Assembly: GCA_964598395.1 (NCBI GenBank) | Contig: CAZRBW010000004.1 | Span: 42,026 to 106,025 of the forward strand | DNA from: CAXBDP01 sp964598395 | GTDB lineage: Bacteria; Bacteroidota; Bacteroidia; Cytophagales; Cyclobacteriaceae | DNA length: 64,000 nt | Direction: 5' to 3' | Shown here: piece by piece, positions 25,356 to 33,669 of the stretch | How positions within the stretch are numbered: position 1 is the first letter of the stretch | Layout of the letters: every line of letters starts with the position of its first letter | Translations under genes and position numbers: made by a program | Notes under the pieces: generated by a model | What the model was told of the DNA's origin: nothing | What the model saw: only the letters and a program-made list of their open reading frames with translations | Databases searched by the model: none

Positions 25356-26885
25356 ATGAATAGGAAAGTATTACTTATGATTCTCGATGGCTGGGGAATA
25401 GCCAGCAATAAAAGTGTCTCAGCAATAGATGCCGCCAATACTCCGTTTATAGATGGTCTATATGAAAAATTCCCCCATAGCAAATTACAAGCTTCGGGAT
25501 TATTTGTGGGCTTGCCTGATGGACAAATGGGAAATTCCGAGGTAGGTCACATGAATATTGGTGCTGGTCGTGTAGTATATCAGGATCTGGTAAAAATAAA
25601 TAAGTCTATTCAAGAAGGTGAAATTAGAAGTAATGCTGTACTGATAGATGCATTACATGAAGCAAAAAAACCTGGAAGAGCTTTACATCTGATGGGATTA
25701 CTTTCCGATGGAGGCGTTCATTCGCATATAGACCATTTGATAGGGCTATGTAAAATTGCAGTTGAAAATCAGATTGATCAAATTTTTATACATGCATTCA
25801 CTGATGGGCGAGATACTGACCCAAAAGGTGGCTTGCGATATATTCAAGAACTTGAACAAGCCATAGAAGGCACTCAAGTGAAAATTGCCTCCGTTGTTGG
25901 CAGATACTATGCAATGGATCGGGATAAGCGCTGGGAGAGAGTGAAAATTGCATACAATGCATTGTGCTTGTCTAATCCACCAAAAGATGAAGCCGTACTC
26001 AATTTGCAGCAAGCCATACAAGACCAATATAATAAAGGAGTAACTGATGAGTTTTTACCTGCTTTAATTCCAGTAGATATTATGGGATATAGAGTGGGTA
26101 ATATAAAAGAGAATGATGTAGTGATTTGCTTCAATTTCCGAACGGATCGAGGTAGAGAAATAACAGAAGTGCTTACTCAGAAAGAGTATCCCGAGTTTGG
26201 TATGAAAACCCTCCCGCTGCATTATGTTACACTTACACAGTATGATCAAAGTTTTAGAAATGTTCATTCGATATTCACCAAAGATGATCTAAGAAACACC
26301 TTGGGTGAAGTAGTAAGTAAAGCAGGGAGAAAACAAATAAGAATAGCTGAAACGGAAAAATATCCGCATGTGACCTTTTTCTTTTCTGGCGGTAGAGAAG
26401 TGCCATTTGAAGGTGAAGAAAGAATTATGTGCCCTTCACCAAAGGTAGCCACATACGATTTAAAACCTGAAATGAGCGCAATGGATATTCGAGATGCCAT
26501 CATCCCGAAATTAGAGCGGGAGGAAACAGACTTTATCTGCTTAAACTTTGCCAATCCTGATATGGTAGGGCATACAGGTGTATTTGAAGCTGCGGTAAAA
26601 GCTTGTGAAGTAGTGGACTCATGCGCTCAATCTGTGGTCGAAGCTGCTATAAAACATAATTACTCAGTCATTATAATTGCAGACCATGGCAATTCCGACG
26701 TGATGATAAACCCTGATGGCTCTCCGAATACAGCCCATACCACCAACCCAGTTCCATGTATTTTGCTTGATCGTGAATTCAGTGGAAAATTGAAGGACGG
26801 CAAACTTGGAGATTTGGCACCAACAATACTTACCTTGATGGGAATAGAAATTCCGACCGAAATGACAGGAACTTGCTTGATATGA
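25356..26885 (+). CDS. gpmI: 2,3-bisphosphoglycerate-independent phosphoglycerate mutase
   Basis: The 509-residue manganese enzyme interconverts 3- and 2-phosphoglycerate in glycolysis. The alkaline-phosphatase-like fold is marked by LMILDGWG (metal Asp), the catalytic serine in MGNSEVGHMNIGAGR, the insertion domain with HAFTDGRDTDP and GRYYAMDRDKRWER, and the metal ligands in NFANPDMVGHTG and IADHGNSD. Length is standard. Its stop overlaps the next gene as ATGA. The ORF contains two octamers at 26210 and 26516. Confidence 0.97.
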   Translation: MNRKVLLMILDGWGIASNKSVSAIDAANTPFIDGLYEKFPHSKLQASGLFVGLPDGQMGNSEVGHMNIGAGRVVYQDLVKINKSIQEGEIRSNAVLIDALHEAKKPGRALHLMGLLSDGGVHSHIDHLIGLCKIAVENQIDQIFIHAFTDGRDTDPKGGLRYIQELEQAIEGTQVKIASVVGRYYAMDRDKRWERVKIAYNALCLSNPPKDEAVLNLQQAIQDQYNKGVTDEFLPALIPVDIMGYRVGNIKENDVVICFNFRTDRGREITEVLTQKEYPEFGMKTLPLHYVTLTQYDQSFRNVHSIFTKDDLRNTLGEVVSKAGRKQIRIAETEKYPHVTFFFSGGREVPFEGEERIMCPSPKVATYDLKPEMSAMDIRDAIIPKLEREETDFICLNFANPDMVGHTGVFEAAVKACEVVDSCAQSVVEAAIKHNYSVIIIADHGNSDVMINPDGSPNTAHTTNPVPCILLDREFSGKLKDGKLGDLAPTILTLMGIEIPTEMTGTCLI

Positions 26886-27469
26886 TAAAATCCTTCTCCT
26901 TTATATTATCGTTTACTTTGGCGTTTCTTGCTTGTCAATCGCCAGATCCAAAAATTTCTTCTTCGGAAAAGGATTATCCAGATGTACCAAATGCTATTCG
27001 AACAGCTATCCAAAACAACCTGGACGAGCAAATGAAATTGGTGAAAAAAGTAAACACCAATGGAAGTATTGAGGAACAAATCATCCAAACTGACAGCTCG
27101 AAATTCTATGAAGAAATGAGTCTATTGCTTCAATATGATTTGAATAAACCTGCTTATCGTGGAGTTTTTGATATAGAGAAAAACATTGATGCCAATGGAA
27201 ATGAAATAGTAACCCTCACAGCAAAAGAATCAGAATCACCAAATATTATAAGCGCACAATTTACCTCCCGCAATCAGCAACTCTTACATGCCAAGTGGAT
27301 TGTTAAAGATAAAAACTATGTTTATCACTCTGAGAGAGTGTTTAACATTTTCTTTTCTGAGCATAACAGCAAAATCACACTTAACAATTATCAAATAGCT
27401 ATTGGCCAGAAAATAATTGCACAGGATAGTGTTTGGTACACTGTGGACTCCAAATTCTATCAGGAATAA
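26882..27469 (+). CDS. lipoprotein of unknown function
   Basis: From ATG 26882, which overlaps the gpmI stop as ATGA, the product is 195 residues with a lipobox ending in FLAC at residue 18. The mature region is soluble, mildly acidic, with beta-like alternation (IVTLTAKESESPNI) and no recognised domain. It is translationally coupled to gpmI. Its 3' end is separated from the convergent USP gene by one base. Confidence 0.75.
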   Translation: MIKSFSFILSFTLAFLACQSPDPKISSSEKDYPDVPNAIRTAIQNNLDEQMKLVKKVNTNGSIEEQIIQTDSSKFYEEMSLLLQYDLNKPAYRGVFDIEKNIDANGNEIVTLTAKESESPNIISAQFTSRNQQLLHAKWIVKDKNYVYHSERVFNIFFSEHNSKITLNNYQIAIGQKIIAQDSVWYTVDSKFYQE

Positions 27470-27470
27470 C

Positions 27471-28388
27471 TTAAATCTTAAAGAAAGCTTGTAAAAGGCT
27501 CATGTTTTCACCTTCATCTTTTAGGATCATAATAGCACTATTTGGCTGGAAAGTTAGCAACCTCTCTGCAACCGAGCCAAGCAATACAGATGCAGCACCA
27601 GATCTACCTTTCGATCCAAGAATAATTAAGTCAATATTTTCCTCATTAGCTAGCGCTGTAATTTTATCAGAAGGTCTCTTATCATCATCTAGTGTAAATA
27701 CTTTGTGCAATTTCACGTCTGAGTCTCGATAAGGTATAAGCATTTTTTCCATGTCCTTTTCGGCATGCCCACGCAATATTTCAGAAAATTCCTCATACGA
27801 TTTCCCGGTTTTATAGAAACCCTTTGGCACTACAAACACGTTTTGGCAAAACACTTCTGCGTTGGCCTTATCCGCAAGATAAATAGCCTCTTTTACCGCC
27901 ATTTCCGAATGCTTCGAAAAATCTACAGCAACTTGTATTTTAGAAATCGATAATCGACAATCCTCAGGTACAAACAACACCGAGAATTGGGATTTCAGGG
28001 TAAGCTGCCTTGCGGCATTTCCAGTGCCTCTTAATTTATTCTTGCGGCCAACAATCGCAAGATTAATATTTTTTTGCTTGCCTAGTTTTAGTATTTCATC
28101 AGTCTTTTTTCCTTCCCGAACTATAATCTGACTATTAAATTCACTTAAGTTGAAGTGTGACTTGACAATTAGCTCTTCCATTTCTTTTTTGATGACTTCG
28201 TCCACAGGCACTTTCAAGTCAGGATAGCGAGATCTCACCTCTTCAGAAACCTCAAGGGTTTCAGCAATATTAACAAAATACATAGCTTCCACGGGGATTA
28301 GCTCAGTTAATAGACTAGCATATTTGATAAGCACCTTATCCATTTTGGAAAAATCAAGTGCTACTAAGATTCGTTTATTCTGACTCAT
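27471..28388 (-). CDS. universal stress protein with two Usp domains
   Basis: From ATG 28388 the product is 305 residues, two tandem UspA-type domains. The first begins KRILVALDFSKMDK; the second begins ISKIQVAVDFSKHS and ends with the ATP-binding loop GSKGRSGAASVLLGSVAERL (G-x2-G-x9-G-S). The first domain's loop is degenerate (GRKNKLRGTGNAARQL), so nucleotide binding may be confined to the second. An upstream in-frame start at 28421 would add 11 residues. It acts in the cytoplasm, probably in stress survival. Confidence 0.9.
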   Translation of the reverse strand: MSQNKRILVALDFSKMDKVLIKYASLLTELIPVEAMYFVNIAETLEVSEEVRSRYPDLKVPVDEVIKKEMEELIVKSHFNLSEFNSQIIVREGKKTDEILKLGKQKNINLAIVGRKNKLRGTGNAARQLTLKSQFSVLFVPEDCRLSISKIQVAVDFSKHSEMAVKEAIYLADKANAEVFCQNVFVVPKGFYKTGKSYEEFSEILRGHAEKDMEKMLIPYRDSDVKLHKVFTLDDDKRPSDKITALANEENIDLIILGSKGRSGAASVLLGSVAERLLTFQPNSAIMILKDEGENMSLLQAFFKI

Positions 28389-28496
28389 GAGTTTGATGAT
28401 TGAGCTAACAATTTTCTTCAAGTTAGGGAGAATTCCAAGTTCAATAAATGATTTTGGTGATTTAATATCTTAAATGGCAAAAGGATTATGTAATAA

Positions 28497-28528
28497 TTGT
28501 GAATGAATGAGTAATGTGGGTAAATTTG
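28497..28528 (+). promoter_or_regulatory. promoter of the DUF6787-ABC exporter unit
   Basis: TTG at 28497-28499 and TAAATTTG at 28521-28528 are separated by 21 bp, which fits the Bacteroidota -33/-7 layout. The box lies 24 bp upstream of ATG 28553 and supports that start over ATG 28514. Confidence 0.5.
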
Positions 28529-28552
28529 CCTGCGTTTAGGAATTCTCGAAGA

Positions 28553-28894
28553 ATGGAAAATAAGAATGAAAACAGCGGGAGGGATTCCTTTCTTACCAAG
28601 CTCCAAAGGAAATGGAAATTAACGAGTATTTTCCAAGTAGTGATTGTGTTAATCGTTTTTGCGCTTACTGGTCTAACCACTGTTTCCGTGAAAGTATGGA
28701 TATATAAATTCTTTAATTTAAGTGATAATATGAGTTTAATGGGTCGTGTTGGCTTTTTTGTACTCATTACATTACCTACCTATCAAACTCTATTGCTATT
28801 GTATGGGTTTATTTTTGGCCAATTCTCATTTTTCTGGCAAAAAGAAAAGCTTATGTTGGCTAGAATTAAATCTGTCTTTACAAAAAATAAATAG
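28553..28894 (+). CDS. small membrane protein (DUF6787-like)
   Basis: The 113-residue protein has two membrane helices (residues about 25-42 and 60-80) and an ending FGQFSFFWQKEKLMLARI that I associate with DUF6787, a small Bacteroidota family of unknown function. The name rests on recalled resemblance. The start at 28553 is chosen because the promoter box covers the upstream ATG. The gene ends 5 bp before the ABC exporter gene, so it may be its small partner. Confidence 0.6.
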   Translation: MENKNENSGRDSFLTKLQRKWKLTSIFQVVIVLIVFALTGLTTVSVKVWIYKFFNLSDNMSLMGRVGFFVLITLPTYQTLLLLYGFIFGQFSFFWQKEKLMLARIKSVFTKNK

Positions 28895-28899
28895 CCTAA

Positions 28900-30702
28900 A
28901 TGGCCAAAAAATCAAAAAATAAGTTGTCCGATTCTGAAAAGCGCCCTGTAAACAAGGCGGCTTTGAGTAAGCTAGGCAGGATATTCAATTACATGAAACC
29001 CTACATGGGTAAATTTGTCCTAGGTCTAGTTTTTTTACTTTTATCAAGCCTCACCTTATTGGCCTTTCCAGAGTTGGCAGGCAGGCTTGTAGATGCTGCA
29101 TCAGGTAATTCGGATTGGTATATAACTGATGTCAATCAAATTGCTCTGTTGCTTTTGGGAGTTTTATTGGTGCAGAGTTTCTTTTCCTTCTTTCGAGTGT
29201 ATTTATTCGCTAGAGTGAGCGAAAGATCTATGGCCGATATCAGGCTCGATTTGTACTCTCGATTGCTTTCCCTACCGCTTAGCTTTTATGACAAGCGAAG
29301 AACAGGTGAGCTTTTTAGTAGAATTACTTCAGATGTATCCCAACTTCAGGATACTTTTTCTATCACATTGGCCGAATTCCTCAGACAAATATTAACTCTG
29401 CTCGTAGGGGTATTTATTATTTTCTATACAACGCCACAACTTACTTTATTTATGCTAGCTACTTTTCCAGTAATTGTGATTGTAGCATTTGTATTCGGAA
29501 AATTTATTCGATCACTTTCTAAAAAGACACAGGATGAATTGGCCGCGGCTAATGTGATAGTGGAGGAAACATTAGTAAGCATACAAACTGTAAAGGCATT
29601 TACAAGCGAACTATTTGAGACTAGAAGGTACGATTCTGCATTGGGCAAAGTGGTGAAAATCGCGCTTAAGGCAGCTAACTATAGAGGAGCATTTATTTCA
29701 TTTATCATTTTCGCGCTGTTTGGAGGCATAGTTGGCGTAATGTGGTACGGCGCCACATTGGTTTCGACTGGCGAGATTAGTGTTGGTAACCTATTGTCTT
29801 TTATTCTATACACGACATTTATTGGTGGCTCCATAGCTGGACTGGGAGATTTGTATGGTCAAATCCAAAAAGCCATTGGCGCATCCGAAAGAGTAATTGA
29901 GATTCTAGATGAAGAAGGGGAACACATTGAAAAATCGGGAATGGAAGAAGTGATCTCATTGGAAGGTCACATACAATTTAATAATGTTAGATTCACCTAT
30001 CCAACTAGAATGGATATTGAGGTACTCAAGGGGGTGAATTTGACCATCAATCAAGGTCAAAAAGTTGCATTAGTGGGGCAGAGCGGAGCAGGTAAATCGA
30101 CGATCATGCAACTATTAATGAAATTTTATGTCCCTACATCTGGACAAATAATGATAGATGGACATTCAATCAACGATCTTTCGGTTTCTGCTTATCGAAA
30201 GAACATTGGAATAGTACCGCAAGAAGTTCTATTATTTGGTGGTAGCATAGGTGAAAATATTTCTTATGGAAAACCTGGCTCGAGTAGAGAAGAAATTGAA
30301 AAGGCAGCTGAAAAAGCATATGCATTGGATTTTATAAATTCATTTCCAGAGGGAATGAACACCTTAGTAGGAGAACGCGGCGTGAAATTGAGTGGTGGGC
30401 AGCGACAAAGAATTGCGATTGCGAGGGCAATTTTGAAAAATCCAAAAATTTTAATTTTAGATGAAGCAACAAGTTCATTGGATGCAGAGTCAGAATTTTT
30501 GGTTCAAAAAGCCTTAGATGAGTTAATGAAAAACAGAACAACTCTCATAATCGCTCATCGCTTGGCAACCATCAGAAAAGTCGATAAAATCTATGTTTTG
30601 GCGGATGGACAAGTAATTGAGGCAGGAACTCACGAAGAATTATCAAAAAATGATGTGGGAACTTACAGCAATCTAGTGCGATTACAGTTGCAAATAGATT
30701 GA
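28900..30702 (+). CDS. ABC exporter half-transporter (MsbA/lipid-type)
   Basis: The 600-residue half-transporter has a six-helix membrane domain (residues about 35-330) and a C-terminal ATPase domain with Walker A GQSGAGKST near 392, the signature LSGGQRQRIAIARA, Walker B ILILDEATSSLD and H-loop IIAHRL. It should work as a homodimer at the inner membrane exporting lipid or drug-like substrates; the substrate is not evident. It is 5 bp downstream of the small DUF6787-like gene. Confidence 0.93.
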   Translation: MAKKSKNKLSDSEKRPVNKAALSKLGRIFNYMKPYMGKFVLGLVFLLLSSLTLLAFPELAGRLVDAASGNSDWYITDVNQIALLLLGVLLVQSFFSFFRVYLFARVSERSMADIRLDLYSRLLSLPLSFYDKRRTGELFSRITSDVSQLQDTFSITLAEFLRQILTLLVGVFIIFYTTPQLTLFMLATFPVIVIVAFVFGKFIRSLSKKTQDELAAANVIVEETLVSIQTVKAFTSELFETRRYDSALGKVVKIALKAANYRGAFISFIIFALFGGIVGVMWYGATLVSTGEISVGNLLSFILYTTFIGGSIAGLGDLYGQIQKAIGASERVIEILDEEGEHIEKSGMEEVISLEGHIQFNNVRFTYPTRMDIEVLKGVNLTINQGQKVALVGQSGAGKSTIMQLLMKFYVPTSGQIMIDGHSINDLSVSAYRKNIGIVPQEVLLFGGSIGENISYGKPGSSREEIEKAAEKAYALDFINSFPEGMNTLVGERGVKLSGGQRQRIAIARAILKNPKILILDEATSSLDAESEFLVQKALDELMKNRTTLIIAHRLATIRKVDKIYVLADGQVIEAGTHEELSKNDVGTYSNLVRLQLQID

Positions 30703-30796
30703 AAATTTGTACCTTCAATACAGTTTTTATATAGAAAATAAAATCAACTTAAACCCATTGAAGGAATTTTACTTCTTATTAATTTTGTCCAAAAGG

Positions 30797-30827
30797 TTTG
30801 TTTAAGTTGCATTTTGATTTAATTTTA
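30797..30827 (+). promoter_or_regulatory. candidate promoter of the OmpA-like gene
   Basis: TTTG at 30797-30800, 19 bp, and TAATTTTA at 30820-30827 (one mismatch to TAnnTTTG) give a predicted 34-nt leader before the gene at 30866. A separate inverted repeat CCTTCAAT/ATTGAAGG (30712-30719, 30757-30764) precedes it. Confidence 0.45.
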
Positions 30828-30865
30828 ACCTTTTAATACGTAACATCACAAATCACCATATTACT

Positions 30866-32812
30866 ATGAGAAAAATTGCTACCACTTTTTTGGTTTTGAT
30901 GGGTTTCTTGCAGGCCTACTCGCAAAACGTGCAATGGGCCAGCACCGTAATGGAAGCATCTTCTGAAAGGTCACTTGATTTCCAGAAAGACTATGCTCTC
31001 GGCAAACCCGGAATGATCCCTGACGGCAACACAGGACCAGTTTTCTGGAGCCCAGCAGGCGACAATAGCAAAGAATTTATTAAAGTTGGATTTGAAACTC
31101 CATTAGTTGTAAAACAAGTTATCATCAGTGAGACCATGAACGGTGGCTCTATCTCTGAGATCTACGGTTACGATGCAAATGGTAGAGAATACCCTTTAAG
31201 AAAGTATAATGCAATGTCACAAAATGGAAAGAAAATGACTGCGGCAACAATGCCAAGCGGAAGTTCTTTCGAAGTTTCAGCTATCAAGGTCGTACTTGAT
31301 GGAACCAAAGTATCAGGCCAAAAAGGTATTGATGGCATTGGTATTACAAACACTGCTAAAATTAGCTATGCGCCAAAAATGTTAGGCACTGGTGTTAACA
31401 CAACAGATTACCACGAAATTAACCCAATCTTAACCCCAGACGGAAACAGACTTTACTTCAGTAGAAGAAACCACCCAGAAAATATCGGTGGTGTGACTGA
31501 CCGTGTGGATATTTGGTATGCAGATCGTCAAGGTGATGACTGGGGACAAGCTGTTAACATTGGAGAGCCAATGAACAACCCGGGCTTCAACTTTATTGCT
31601 GATGTAACTGTGGATGGCGAAGAGGTAATTCTTGGTAACGTTTATGGCAAAAAAGGAAATATGAAGTTTGGTGTTTCTAAAGGTGTGAAGTCTGAAGACG
31701 GAACTTATGGAGAGCCTACAAAACTTGATATCATCAATTTCCATAACTACGATGATGAGTTCAATTTCACTATAAGCAAGAATAAAGAAACTATGATCAT
31801 TTCATCTGACATGGATGAAACTGAAGGTGGTAGAGATCTTTATGTGTCTTTCTTGAAAAACAGAGATAAAGGTGAGTGGACTTACCCTCTAAACTTAGGT
31901 AATGTTTTAAATACCGAAGGCGATGAATTAACACCATACTTGGCTCAAGATAATGTAACATTATTTTTCACTTCTACTGGCCATGAAGGTTACGGGAATG
32001 GCGACATTTTCAAAACTACAAGACTTGATGATACTTGGACTAACTGGTCAGAACCAGAAAACTTAGGCCCATTTGTTAACAATCATCAAGAAAATGCTTA
32101 CTACATTCAGCCTGAATGGTCTGAATATGGTTTCCTAGCAATTGGTGAAGATGGCGTAAATGCAGACATTTACACATTGAGACCAGAAGTTGCTCCAGAT
32201 GCTGCGATGGTTGAAGTAAAAGGCCGTGTATTGTCAAACTGTGATGCTAGCAAACCAATTGGTGCTACTGTAACACTTACAGCTAATGGCAAAACGTATA
32301 CTACTCAGTCAGATGCTAATACAGGTGCTTATTCATTTTTAGTTGAGTCAGGTCATAACTACACGATCTCAACAAATGCTGAAGGTCACAAAGCATTCTC
32401 TGAAAGCTTAAATATTGAAGCTTCTGAAGTGTTCAAAGAAATTAACAAAGATCTTTGCCCAGAGCCAGAAATCATTATCCTAAGCACTACTAAGATCCTA
32501 TTCGACTTCGATAGAGCTACTCTTCGTCCAGCATCAAGAACTGAACTTGACAGAACTTATGAGTACTTGCAAGAAGCAAATGTATCCTATATCATCATTG
32601 CTGGACATACTGACAGCACTGGTCCTGAAGTATACAACATGGGCTTATCTGAAAGAAGAGCGAAAGCTGTTGTGGATTACTTAATTGGCAAAGGATTCTC
32701 TGCTGATAAGATTAGGCCAGAATGGTACGGCGAAACTAAGCCAGTTGATACTAACGATACAAGAGAAGGTCGTCAGAACAACCGTAGAACGGAAATTACT
32801 ATCTACAGATAA
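30866..32812 (+). CDS. outer-membrane OmpA-family protein with PD40 repeats
   Basis: The 648-residue protein has a signal peptide (ending near QAYSQNV), an N-terminal beta domain (about 30-165), WD40/PD40-like propeller repeats (about 175-440, for example LTPDGNRLYFSRRN and GEWTYPLNLG), a carboxypeptidase-like regulatory domain (about 440-535) and a C-terminal OmpA peptidoglycan-binding domain (540-648, KILFDFDRATLRPAS, then RQNNRRTEI). It resembles the layout of T9SS PorE-type proteins but lacks a lipobox and TPRs. It likely tethers outer-membrane assemblies to peptidoglycan. It has no GCGGGAGG octamer. Confidence 0.88.
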   Translation: MRKIATTFLVLMGFLQAYSQNVQWASTVMEASSERSLDFQKDYALGKPGMIPDGNTGPVFWSPAGDNSKEFIKVGFETPLVVKQVIISETMNGGSISEIYGYDANGREYPLRKYNAMSQNGKKMTAATMPSGSSFEVSAIKVVLDGTKVSGQKGIDGIGITNTAKISYAPKMLGTGVNTTDYHEINPILTPDGNRLYFSRRNHPENIGGVTDRVDIWYADRQGDDWGQAVNIGEPMNNPGFNFIADVTVDGEEVILGNVYGKKGNMKFGVSKGVKSEDGTYGEPTKLDIINFHNYDDEFNFTISKNKETMIISSDMDETEGGRDLYVSFLKNRDKGEWTYPLNLGNVLNTEGDELTPYLAQDNVTLFFTSTGHEGYGNGDIFKTTRLDDTWTNWSEPENLGPFVNNHQENAYYIQPEWSEYGFLAIGEDGVNADIYTLRPEVAPDAAMVEVKGRVLSNCDASKPIGATVTLTANGKTYTTQSDANTGAYSFLVESGHNYTISTNAEGHKAFSESLNIEASEVFKEINKDLCPEPEIIILSTTKILFDFDRATLRPASRTELDRTYEYLQEANVSYIIIAGHTDSTGPEVYNMGLSERRAKAVVDYLIGKGFSADKIRPEWYGETKPVDTNDTREGRQNNRRTEITIYR

Positions 32813-32837
32813 AAGATAGAATTAAAAATCATACTTG

Positions 32838-32865
32838 AAAAAGGAGGCTTCGGTCTCCTTTTTTT
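32838..32865 (+). terminator. intrinsic terminator after the OmpA-like gene
   Basis: The stem AAAAAGGAGGC/GTCTCCTTTTT closes on a TTCG tetraloop (C-TTCG-G) and continues into a T-run. This is a strong rho-independent terminator. Confidence 0.85.
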
Positions 32866-32889
32866 ATTTTTAGGTGAATGAAATTATTC

Positions 32890-32897
32890 TAAATTTG
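32890..32897 (+). promoter_or_regulatory. -7 box of the Fur-family gene
   Basis: TAAATTTG is an exact TAnnTTTG match lying 23 bp upstream of the ATG at 32920. The -33 region is T-rich without a clear TTTG. Confidence 0.45.
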
Positions 32898-32919
32898 GTT
32901 AGTCTTTTGAATTAATAAA

Positions 32920-33354
32920 ATGCCTATTGACATGTCGAATCTAGCAGCAGAAGGATTATTGAAGAGTTTTAAATTAAGGCTGACTCCTTGCAGGCACGAG
33001 GTAATATCTCTTTTTATTAATGTAGACCACGCCTTGTCTAATTCTACTTTAGAAGAAAAGGTGGGCAAAGATTATGATAGAGTAACTATTTATAGAACCC
33101 TCAGAACCTTTTTAGATAAAGGCATCATTCATAAAGTTTTAGATGATGAGGGCACTCCAAAATATGCATTATGTAGAGAGGCATGCGATACACATGACCA
33201 CAATCATGATCATGTTCATTTTAAGTGTTTAGCATGCGGAGAAACCAATTGTATTGAATCCGTAGTAATTCCAAAACTAAATCTTCCGGAAGGTTATCAA
33301 TACAAAGAGGCTAACGTATTGCTTCAAGGACTTTGTAAGAATTGTAATGCTTAG
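32920..33354 (+). CDS. Fur-family transcriptional regulator
   Basis: The 144-residue regulator has the winged-helix N-terminal half (LTPCRHEVISLFI, DRVTIYRTLRTFLDKGIIHKV) and a metal-binding C-terminal half with a His-rich loop DTHDHNHDHVHF, CLACGETNCIES and a final LCKNCNA. The two C-x2-C pairs fit a structural zinc. The His-rich loop could bind Zn, Fe or Ni; which of Fur, Zur or PerR it is cannot be decided. It is the only regulator of this type here and stands convergent to a small membrane-protein gene. Confidence 0.9.
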   Translation: MPIDMSNLAAEGLLKSFKLRLTPCRHEVISLFINVDHALSNSTLEEKVGKDYDRVTIYRTLRTFLDKGIIHKVLDDEGTPKYALCREACDTHDHNHDHVHFKCLACGETNCIESVVIPKLNLPEGYQYKEANVLLQGLCKNCNA

Positions 33355-33357
33355 AAA

Positions 33358-33588
33358 TTAAAAGAGAATTTCTTCAGTTTCTTCGAGTTTTGTAACTGGG
33401 CTACCTGGCCATACAACACCAGGAGGGAGGTCTATTTTAGGTCTATTTGGTAACTTGAAGCCGCCATCTCCATCATCAGATCCTCCATTTCCATTTGATC
33501 CTCTTTTGCGCATCAGCAAAAACATGAAATACACAAGAATGAGGTAAACCACCCCGCACAAAACCATATCGACAAAGTACAGCGCCAT
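33358..33588 (-). CDS. small single-pass membrane protein
   Basis: The 76-residue protein has one membrane helix (residues about 8-25, LCGVVYLILVYFMFLLM) and a Gly/Asp-rich cytoplasmic or periplasmic tail (GSNGNGGSDDGDGGF, then PPGVVWPGSP). No family is recognised. It lies 81 bp downstream of nhaD on the same strand and 3 bp from the convergent Fur-family gene. Confidence 0.6.
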   Translation of the reverse strand: MALYFVDMVLCGVVYLILVYFMFLLMRKRGSNGNGGSDDGDGGFKLPNRPKIDLPPGVVWPGSPVTKLEETEEILF

Positions 33589-33669
33589 ACTTAATTATCA
33601 ATTTTCCAAAAGTTATAAAATTTCCCTTAATTAGAAAACGACCTTATATGAATTGTGTTCAATTTTATA

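Noticed and set aside
30712..30764. Inverted repeat CCTTCAAT/ATTGAAGG as a terminator of the ABC exporter gene
   Set aside because: The loop is about 37 nt and there is no T-run directly after the 3' arm.
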